This document shows positions 5,200 to 10,725 of a stretch of 10,725 nucleotides of DNA, piece by piece. The notes below the pieces were generated by a model. That model worked only from the letters and a program-made list of their open reading frames with translations, made no database searches and was not told the DNA's origin. The stretch spans positions 1 to 10,725 of the forward strand of contig JAISBQ010000115.1 in NCBI GenBank assembly GCA_031266115.1, given 5' to 3'. The translations under genes and the position numbers were made by a program. Every line of letters begins with the position of its first letter. Positions within the stretch are counted from its first letter, which is position 1. This DNA comes from Bifidobacteriaceae bacterium. Its GTDB lineage: Bacteria; Actinomycetota; Actinomycetes; Actinomycetales; WQXJ01.

Positions 5200-5729
5200 T
5201 CACCCGACGATGACGTAGCGGCCGGCCCCGCGACCTACCCGCCCCCGCGATCCGCCCACCGCCCACGGTCGCGGCGCCTCCCGCGCGCACCCACCGCGTC
5301 CTGGTGCCGTCAGCCGCCCTGAGCACTGTGCTGGCCCTCCCCGTGCGGGCCTACCGGTTCCTGCCGAGGGCGAGGCGCCGGTCCCGGGGTGCGAGCCCCC
5401 ACGCGCGGGCAAACCACGCCCACACCCCCAGAACCGGTGACAATCCCGCGCGAATATAACGGAATGGCAACGAAATCCCTCACCTAGTGGTGGTGTCCGC
5501 CATCGGGCAAACCCACCGGTGAGTGGGGGCAGGGCATCCCCACATGCACCAGATCCAGCACCTCAGCGGCAGGTACCGGCAGATCTGGATGTGCCATTGT
5601 GCCCGAGCGCTGGTAGATTGCCGCCAGGTCGGCCGCCGCCACTAGCCATTTGGTGGGGCGGTGGGTTGCGCCTTGGTCCGGTCGCCCACGCCAGGGCCAT
5701 CCATTTCACATACCCATTTGGGAGGACTT
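5200..5729. other. 530-nt gap before the transporter operon
   Basis: No convincing gene. Frames here are short, low-complexity Gly/Pro/Arg shadows of C-rich DNA. Contents: an 8-bp inverted repeat CCGCGACC/GGTCGCGG (5228-5235, 5267-5274) soon after the previous stop, possibly a terminator without a T-tract; a small dyad AGCAC-T-GTGCT (5322-5332); an inverted repeat CCAGATC/GATCTGG (5549-5555, 5582-5588); a candidate promoter (5591-5619); and the ribosome-binding site GGGAGG (5720-5725) of the next gene. The C-rich part (about 5220-5410) differs in composition from the AT-richer part that follows. Confidence 0.55.
5549..5619 (+). promoter_or_regulatory. Candidate promoter with upstream inverted repeat for the transporter operon
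   Basis: GTGCCA (5591-5596) and TAGATT (5614-5619) are 17 bases apart, each matching four of six sigma-70 consensus bases. Directly upstream is a perfect 7-bp inverted repeat, CCAGATC (5549-5555) and GATCTGG (5582-5588), separated by 26 bases, which could bind a regulator. If used, the mRNA would have a leader of about 100 bases. Confidence 0.35.
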
Positions 5730-7472
5730 ATGACTGCAAAACGCCTACGCGCCGTCGTGGCGCTGGCCGTGGCGGGAGCGTTCGTGCTGGCGGGATGCCA
5801 GTCCGGCAACGATGCCGACGAAGCGCCTGACACCTCGGCTTCGGACACCGCTGCCGCGTCAGACGACGCTGCCGACGCTGCCGACGATGCCGCCGAACCG
5901 GCCGGTGACAACATCATCCTGGCCAATATCACCGAGCCGCAGAATCCCTTGGTTCCCACGAGTACCAACGAGGTTCAGGGCGGACGTTTGGTTGACCTGC
6001 TCTTCGCCGGCCTCGTCTACTACGACGCCGGGGGCAACGCGATCAACGAGGTCGCCGAATCGATCGAGACTGAGGATTCACAGACCTACACGGTGACCCT
6101 CAATGACGGGTGGACCTTCACCGACGGATCGCCGGTGACAGCCCAAGCGTTCACCGATGCGTGGAGCTATGGCGCCAACGCCAACAACGCACAACTGAAC
6201 TCCTACTTCTTCGAGTCCATTGAGGGCTACGAGGAGCTTCAGGCCACCGAGGACGGCGACGAGGTTGACGAGGACGGCAACCCGATCCCGATTCCTCTCG
6301 CCGCTCCGGACGCCAAGCTGAGCGGCCTGACCGTGGTGGACGATACCCACTTCACCGTCAAGCTGGTCCAGCCGGAGTCCGATTTCCCGCTGCGCGTAGG
6401 CTACAGCGCCTTCTACCCGCTGCCTGAGGCCGCGTTCGCGGACATGGAAGCCTTCGGGCAGAACCCGATCGGCAACGGCCCCTACAAGTTCAACGGCCCC
6501 GACGCCTGGCAGCACGAGGTCTCCATCGACCTGATCCCCAACCCCGACTATCAGGGTGGACGGGTTGCCCAGAACGATGGCATCTTCTTCAAGTCCTACA
6601 CCAGCCCCGACGCCGCGTGGGCCGACCTCCAGTCCGGCCAGCTCGACATCACAGACCTGGTCCCCGACCAGTACCTGCAGACCTTCGAGACTGACCTCGG
6701 CGACCGCGCTGTCAACGAGCCCGCCGCGATCTTCCAGTCCTTCACGGTTCCTGATCGTCTGCCGCACTTCGGCGGCGAAGAGGGTCTGCTGCGCCGCGCC
6801 GCGCTGTCCCACGCGATCAACCGCGAGGAGATCACCGCGACCATCTTCGACGGCACCCGCACCCCGGCCAACGATTACACCTCTCCCGTGATCGCCGGCT
6901 GGTCCGATTCGATCGAGGGCGCCGATGTGCTCGAGTTCGATGAGGCCAAGGCGAAGGAACTGTGGGCCGAGGCCGACGCCATCTCCCCATGGGACGGCAC
7001 CTTCAAGATCGCCTATAACGCCGACGGCCCGCACCAGTCCTGGGTGGACGCGGTTGTCAACTCGATCAAGAACACGCTGGGCATCGACGCTGAAGGCGAT
7101 CCGTACCCGAGCTTCGCCGAGCTGCGCACCAAGATCACGGACCGCACCATCGAGACCGGGTTCCGCACCGGGTGGCAGGCCGATTACCCGTCGCTGTTCA
7201 ACTTCCTGGGCCCGCTGTACGGCACGGGCGCCGGCTCCAACGATGGCGACTACTCCTCCGAGGAAGTCGATTCGCTGCTCTCCCAGGGGCTGAACGCATC
7301 GAACATCGATGATGCCGTTGCCGCCTGGCAGGAGGCCCAGTCCGTCCTGCTGAGCGACCTGCCCGCAATCCCGTTGTGGTACCAGAACTCGCTGGGCGCC
7401 ACATCCGAGGCCGTGGGCCCGGTTCCCTTCGGGTGGAACAGCGTCCCGCTGTACTACCAGGCATCGAAGTAG
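5730..7472 (+). CDS. Peptide ABC transporter solute-binding lipoprotein (SBP family 5, OppA/DppA-like)
   Basis: The protein has 580 residues. It captures the substrate, most likely oligopeptides, outside the membrane and delivers it to the permeases encoded downstream. A lipoprotein signal ends in LAGC with the lipid-modified cysteine at residue 23. Residues 24-60 are a disordered acidic linker rich in Asp and Ala. The family 5 binding domain follows, with NEVQGGRLVDLLFAGLVYYD, a DGSPVTAQAF segment typical of the family, and FPLRVGYSAFYPLPEAAF. ATG 5730 is chosen because it begins the lipoprotein signal and has GGGAGG (5720-5725) just upstream; an in-frame ATG at 5661 would spoil the signal. 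The length fits the family. Family 5 proteins also carry nickel, haem or opines, so the exact ligand is not shown by the sequence. Confidence 0.93.
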   Translation: MTAKRLRAVVALAVAGAFVLAGCQSGNDADEAPDTSASDTAAASDDAADAADDAAEPAGDNIILANITEPQNPLVPTSTNEVQGGRLVDLLFAGLVYYDAGGNAINEVAESIETEDSQTYTVTLNDGWTFTDGSPVTAQAFTDAWSYGANANNAQLNSYFFESIEGYEELQATEDGDEVDEDGNPIPIPLAAPDAKLSGLTVVDDTHFTVKLVQPESDFPLRVGYSAFYPLPEAAFADMEAFGQNPIGNGPYKFNGPDAWQHEVSIDLIPNPDYQGGRVAQNDGIFFKSYTSPDAAWADLQSGQLDITDLVPDQYLQTFETDLGDRAVNEPAAIFQSFTVPDRLPHFGGEEGLLRRAALSHAINREEITATIFDGTRTPANDYTSPVIAGWSDSIEGADVLEFDEAKAKELWAEADAISPWDGTFKIAYNADGPHQSWVDAVVNSIKNTLGIDAEGDPYPSFAELRTKITDRTIETGFRTGWQADYPSLFNFLGPLYGTGAGSNDGDYSSEEVDSLLSQGLNASNIDDAVAAWQEAQSVLLSDLPAIPLWYQNSLGATSEAVGPVPFGWNSVPLYYQASK

Positions 7473-7492
7473 GCCATAGCGCCTTAGCGCAC

Positions 7493-7539
7493 TACAATGC
7501 AGTGCGGTGCGGGGCACGCCCCCGCACCGCACTGTTGTA
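7493..7539 (+). terminator. Strong intercistronic stem-loop between binding protein and permease genes
   Basis: CAGTGCGGTGCGGGG (7500-7514) pairs perfectly with CCCCGCACCGCACTG (7520-7534) around the 5-base loop CACGC. TACAA (7493-7497) and TTGTA (7535-7539) extend it past a two-base bulge. It lies in the 143-nt gap between genes of one operon, where it probably acts as a partial terminator or 3' stabiliser that gives more binding protein than permease, a common design in importers. Confidence 0.8.
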
Positions 7540-7615
7540 TTCAGACGGTGTCGATGCCGCCCCTCCAACGTGGTGGGGACGGTGACACCCCTCATCGACC
7601 GGGAAGGTTCCACGC

Positions 7616-8542
7616 ATGGGCTGGTACTTGGGTCGACGGGTTCTCCAGGCAATCCCTGTGTTCCTTGGAGCCACCTTTCTGCTCTACCTCATGGTTTTTC
7701 TTCTGCCCGGCGACCCCATAGCCGCGATGTGCGGGGAGCGTGGTTGTGCCCCCGCTGTGGAGACGGCGTTGCGGGCGCGTTACCACCTGGATCAGCCCTT
7801 CCTGACCCAGTACCTCCTGTACCTCAAGGGCCTGCTGACCGGCGACATGGGCGTCGCCTACTCGGGCCGGGCGATCACGGAGGTCATCGCCACCGCGTAC
7901 CCCGTCACCATCAAACTCGCGCTGATGGCGATGGCGTTCGAGACTATCTTCGGTGTCGCGGCCGGCTTGGTGGCGGGCCTGCGGCGCGGCGGCATCTTCG
8001 ACGGCACGGTCCTGGTGCTCTCCCTCCTCGTCATCGCCCTGCCGACCTTTGTCATCGGCTTCGTCGCCCAGTTCGTTGTCGGGGTTCAACTCGGCTGGCT
8101 GCCCACCACCGTCGGTGCCAACCAGTCGTTCATGGCACTCTTGATGCCCGCCATGGTGCTGGCCGGGGTCTCATTGGCCTACGTCCTAAGGCTGACAAGA
8201 ACCTCGGTGTCCGAGAACGCGAGCGCCGATTACGTGCGCACCGCGACCGCCAAGGGCTTGACCCGTTCGCGGGTGGTGGGCGTCCACATCCTGCGCAACT
8301 CCCTCATCCCGGTGGTGACGTTTGTGGGCGCGGACCTCGGCGTCCTCATGGGTGGCGCGATCGTCACCGAGGGCATCTTCTCCGTCCCCGGCGTCGGCAA
8401 CACGCTGTACATGGCCATCCTCAAGGGTGAGGGGCCCACGGTCGTGTCTATGGTGACGCTCCTGGTCATCGTCTTCATCGTCACCAACATCCTCGTGGAT
8501 GTCCTCTATGCCCTGATCGATCCGAGGATTCGCTATGTCTGA
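7616..8542 (+). CDS. Peptide ABC transporter permease, OppB/DppB-like
   Basis: The protein has 308 residues and is one of two membrane subunits forming the import channel. It starts with the family pattern: a first membrane segment at about 9-30 ending LPGDP, then the extracytoplasmic part with HLDQPFLTQYLLYLKGLLTGDMGVAYSG. Further membrane segments lie at about 98-121, 131-160, 172-192, 231-255 and 275-300. The cytoplasmic EAA loop that docks on the ATPase is at about 206-229 (YVRTATAKGLTRSRVVGVHI). The protein ends with the usual DPRIRY. C39 and C44 are close together in the first extracytoplasmic stretch. Start at ATG 7616 with GGAAGG (7602-7607) eight bases upstream. Its last eight bases overlap the next gene, suggesting coupled translation. 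Confidence 0.95.
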   Translation: MGWYLGRRVLQAIPVFLGATFLLYLMVFLLPGDPIAAMCGERGCAPAVETALRARYHLDQPFLTQYLLYLKGLLTGDMGVAYSGRAITEVIATAYPVTIKLALMAMAFETIFGVAAGLVAGLRRGGIFDGTVLVLSLLVIALPTFVIGFVAQFVVGVQLGWLPTTVGANQSFMALLMPAMVLAGVSLAYVLRLTRTSVSENASADYVRTATAKGLTRSRVVGVHILRNSLIPVVTFVGADLGVLMGGAIVTEGIFSVPGVGNTLYMAILKGEGPTVVSMVTLLVIVFIVTNILVDVLYALIDPRIRYV

Positions 8543-9500
8543 GACCGCCACAGGGCGCCAGCCCCACTTTGTTGCCCCCGTGGAGGAAACGCCGCTCAAC
8601 GCGGTGGACAGCCTCAACGAAGCCGCCCCTCCCACGTCCTTGTGGGCGGAGGCCTGGCACAAGCTGCGCCGTCAACCGATGTTCATCATCTCTGCCTTGT
8701 TGGTGGTGCTCATCTTGGTGGTGGTGCTCTTCCCGCAGTGGTTCTCCTCCATCAACCCCCTGGTGGCCGATGGCGAGAACTGCCGGCTGGCGAACTCTCT
8801 CGCCCCGCCGTCTCCCGGCCACATCTTCGGGTACGACAAACAGGGCTGCGACGTGTTCGCCCAGGTCATCTACGGGGCGCGGCCCTCGGTGTTGGTGGGG
8901 GTCCTGACCGTGATATTGACCCTCGTGGTGGGCGGCGCGCTCGGCGCCCTGGCCGGCTACTACGGCCGCTGGCTGGACGCGGTGATTTCCCGCACCTCGG
9001 AGATCTTCTACGCGGTCCCCTTGGTGCTTGCCGCCATCGTCCTGCTCTCCGCCTTTCGGGCGCGGGGGGGGGTCGGTCTGATCGGTGTGGTCCTGGTGAT
9101 GGGCGCGTTCGGATGGCCCCAGATGTGCCGCATCACCCGTGGCGCCGTTCTCGCGGTCAGGAACGCCGACTTCGTCAAGGCCTCGACCGCGCTGGGGGTT
9201 TCGCGGGGTCGCATCCTGCTGCGGCACGTGTTGCCCAACTCGGCGGCCTCGATGATCGTCACGGCGACCGTGTCCCTCGGCACGTACATCGTGGCCGAGG
9301 CCACCCTCTCATTCCTCGGCGTGGGCCTGCCGCGCGCGATGCACTCGTGGGGGATGCAGATTGGCGACGCTAAGGATTGGCTCCGCCAGTCACCTGAAGT
9401 GCTGTTCTATCCGGCGGGCGCCCTGGCCATCACGGTCTTGGCGTTCATCATGATGGGTGACGCGGTCCGCGATGCCCTCGACCCGAAGGCGCGTGGATGA
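8535..9500 (+). CDS. Peptide ABC transporter permease, OppC/DppC-like
   Basis: The protein has 321 residues and is the second membrane subunit of the importer. A cytoplasmic N-terminal tail of about 45 residues precedes the first membrane segment (49-66). An extracytoplasmic region follows with GHIFGYDKQGCDVFAQVIYGARPS, matching the family's FGTDxxGRDxxSRxxxGAR pattern. Other membrane segments lie at about 116-141, 156-174, 179-197, 236-262 and 291-311. The EAA loop is at about 211-235 (DFVKASTALGVSRGRILLRH). C83 and C105 are both extracytoplasmic and may pair. GAGGA (8524-8528), six bases before the ATG, lies inside the preceding gene. A run of nine G (9064-9072) encodes R-G-G-V at about residues 177-180, between membrane segments 3 and 4. 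The stop overlaps the ATG of the ATPase gene as ATGA. Confidence 0.95.
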   Translation: MSETATGRQPHFVAPVEETPLNAVDSLNEAAPPTSLWAEAWHKLRRQPMFIISALLVVLILVVVLFPQWFSSINPLVADGENCRLANSLAPPSPGHIFGYDKQGCDVFAQVIYGARPSVLVGVLTVILTLVVGGALGALAGYYGRWLDAVISRTSEIFYAVPLVLAAIVLLSAFRARGGVGLIGVVLVMGAFGWPQMCRITRGAVLAVRNADFVKASTALGVSRGRILLRHVLPNSAASMIVTATVSLGTYIVAEATLSFLGVGLPRAMHSWGMQIGDAKDWLRQSPEVLFYPAGALAITVLAFIMMGDAVRDALDPKARG

Positions 9501-10725
9501 TGGCCAGCGATGTGAGCGCGATGCGCAGTCCTGAGCCCCGCGGCGGCGAGGCCCCTCTCCTGACAATCCGGAACCTTGAGGTCACATTCACCTCCCGGAC
9601 CTCCACAGTGCATGCCGTGCGCGGCGCCAACCTCATCATCTATCCGGGCCAGTCGGTCGCCATCGTCGGGGAATCCGGCAGCGGAAAGTCGACCACGGCC
9701 CACGCGATCATCAATCTGCTTCCGGGTGGCGGCAAGGTGACCGGCGGGTCCATCGAGTTCGATGGCGAGGAGCTGACCACGGCGTCCAAGCGCCGGTTCG
9801 TGGCGTTGCGGGGCAGCCAGATTGGTCTGGTCCCCCAGGATCCGATGAGCAACCTCAATCCGGTCTACCGGATCGGCACGCAGGTCCGCGAATCGTTGCG
9901 CGCCAACGGGATCGACGTCTCGCGGTCCTCCTACCGCGCGTTGGTGGCCGAACTGGGTGCGGATACCATCAAAGACACCCCCGAAGCCCGCCTCTACCTG
10001 GGATCCAAGGACCGCCAGGGGCTCTTGAAGCACCTGGCCGAACGGGGTGTCGATGCCGATGCGCTCGCGAGCAAGCTGGTGGTCGGATTCACCACCCGTG
10101 TCGAGGTGGCGGTCCTGCTCAAGAGCATTGGCTTGGACGATGCCGAGGCCGTCGCCGAGCGCTTCGTGTTGGGGACCGGCGCGCGGGACCGGGTGGCGGG
10201 GCTGCTGGCCGAGGCCGGGCTGCCCGATGCCGAACGCCGGGCTCGGCAGTTCCCGCACGAATTCTCCGGCGGCATGTGCCAACGTGCACTGATTGCCATC
10301 GGCCTGGCCGCCCGGCCACGCCTGCTCATCGCCGATGAGCCGACCTCGGCGCTGGATGTCACCGTGCAGCGCCAGATCCTCGACCACTTGGGCGTCTTGA
10401 CCCGGGAACTGGGCACTGCGGTGCTGCTCATCACCCACGATCTGGGTCTGGCGGCCGAACGCGCCGAGCACCTTGTGGTCATGTATCAGGGCAAGGTGGT
10501 GGAGTCCGGACCGAGCCGGCAGATTCTGGCCGATCCGCAGCATCCCTACACCAAGCGGCTGGTGGCCTCGGCGCCATCGTTGGCGTACCGGCGCATCCAG
10601 ATCGCCAAGGAACGCGGCGAAGGCTCGGACGAACTGCTGGCTGCCACCGGTGGCCGCGGGGTCTCGGGGGAGCGCGAAGCGGTCCTCCAGGTTGAGGGCG
10701 TCACCAAGGTGTTCCAGCGTCGGGG
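9497..10725 (+). CDS. Double-ABC peptide transporter ATPase (OppD-OppF-type fusion), C-terminus off the right edge
   Basis: Cytoplasmic ATPase that powers the importer. 409 codons are in the window. First ABC domain: Walker A GESGSGKST (58-66), Q-loop Q114 (PQDPMSNLNP), signature FSGGMCQR (256-263), Walker B LLIADE (276-281), D-loop SALD (284-287), H-loop H314. The oligopeptide-type C-terminal motif QHPYTKRLVASAPSL follows (348-362). After a short linker a second ABC domain begins at about 396 (VLQVEGVTKVFQRR), so the gene should encode both ATPases as one chain. Between Q-loop and signature there are about 143 residues, roughly twice the usual distance; the extra part (about 142-228) has no motif I recognise. 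The signature has Cys where Arg is common (GMRQR). GAAGG (9485-9489) precedes ATG 9497 by seven bases; ATG 9500 is an alternative start. Confidence 0.94.
   Translation, partial: MMASDVSAMRSPEPRGGEAPLLTIRNLEVTFTSRTSTVHAVRGANLIIYPGQSVAIVGESGSGKSTTAHAIINLLPGGGKVTGGSIEFDGEELTTASKRRFVALRGSQIGLVPQDPMSNLNPVYRIGTQVRESLRANGIDVSRSSYRALVAELGADTIKDTPEARLYLGSKDRQGLLKHLAERGVDADALASKLVVGFTTRVEVAVLLKSIGLDDAEAVAERFVLGTGARDRVAGLLAEAGLPDAERRARQFPHEFSGGMCQRALIAIGLAARPRLLIADEPTSALDVTVQRQILDHLGVLTRELGTAVLLITHDLGLAAERAEHLVVMYQGKVVESGPSRQILADPQHPYTKRLVASAPSLAYRRIQIAKERGEGSDELLAATGGRGVSGEREAVLQVEGVTKVFQRR

Noticed and set aside
5200..5412. 70-codon minus-strand frame in the C-rich gap.
   Set aside because: Low-complexity Gly/Arg/Pro composition with no ribosome-binding site and no domain.
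6078..7652. 524-codon minus-strand frame opposite the binding-protein gene.
   Set aside because: The plus strand encodes a clear lipoprotein family 5 binding protein; the minus frame has the Gly/Val/Arg-rich composition of a high-G+C shadow.
7507..8430. 307-codon plus-strand frame overlapping the first permease gene in another frame.
   Set aside because: The permease frame has membrane segments and an EAA loop; the other frame is Arg/His/Pro-rich shadow.
9407..10543. 378-codon minus-strand frame opposite the ATPase gene.
   Set aside because: The plus strand carries all ABC ATPase motifs in order; the minus frame has no recognisable domain.

Overview
The window is high-G+C DNA with strong G/C third-position bias, Shine-Dalgarno sites in front of most genes, and a peptide transporter of the type common in Actinomycetota. 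The glucose-6-phosphate isomerase, the lipoprotein solute-binding protein and the fused two-ATPase subunit all fit a Gram-positive actinobacterium (Actinomycetales-like is my guess; the sequence does not settle the genus).

Layout. Positions 1-1317 on the minus strand hold most of pgi, whose C-terminus lies off the left edge. Divergent from it is a small AbrB-type DNA-binding protein (1483-1767) that looks like an antitoxin but has no recognisable toxin after it. Positions 2091-3970 hold three tandem paralogous genes for small secreted proteins of about 150 residues. Each has the same 36-nt leader, a nearly identical signal peptide and a mature part resembling a transthyretin/carboxypeptidase-regulatory beta-sandwich. 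Each is followed by its own unrelated hairpin. Next is a fourth secreted protein (4270-5199) with a similar beta-sandwich module, a Pro-rich linker and a very Lys-rich C-terminal domain; it is preceded by a 13-codon open frame that overlaps its start codon. After about 530 nt without a convincing gene comes an ABC transporter operon of the oligopeptide/dipeptide class: lipoprotein binding protein (5730-7472), a strong intercistronic hairpin, two permeases (7616-8542 and 8535-9500) and a double-ABC ATPase that runs off the right edge (from 9497).

How they work together. The last four genes should form one peptide importer. The binding protein is set apart from the membrane and ATPase genes by a stem-loop that probably gives it higher expression, and the last three genes overlap and are probably translationally coupled. 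The four secreted proteins form a surface/exported-protein island of unknown function and are the least explained part of the window. The main points for a second look are the triplicated family (a cysteine pair lost together in copy 3, and unusually strong silent-site conservation at the 5' ends), an 18-bp perfect palindrome before copy 2, the overlapping short frame with a G7 ribosome-binding site, the solitary antitoxin-like gene, a G9 tract inside a permease gene, and a long insertion in the first ATPase domain. I did not find a clear new multi-gene system such as a defence island.
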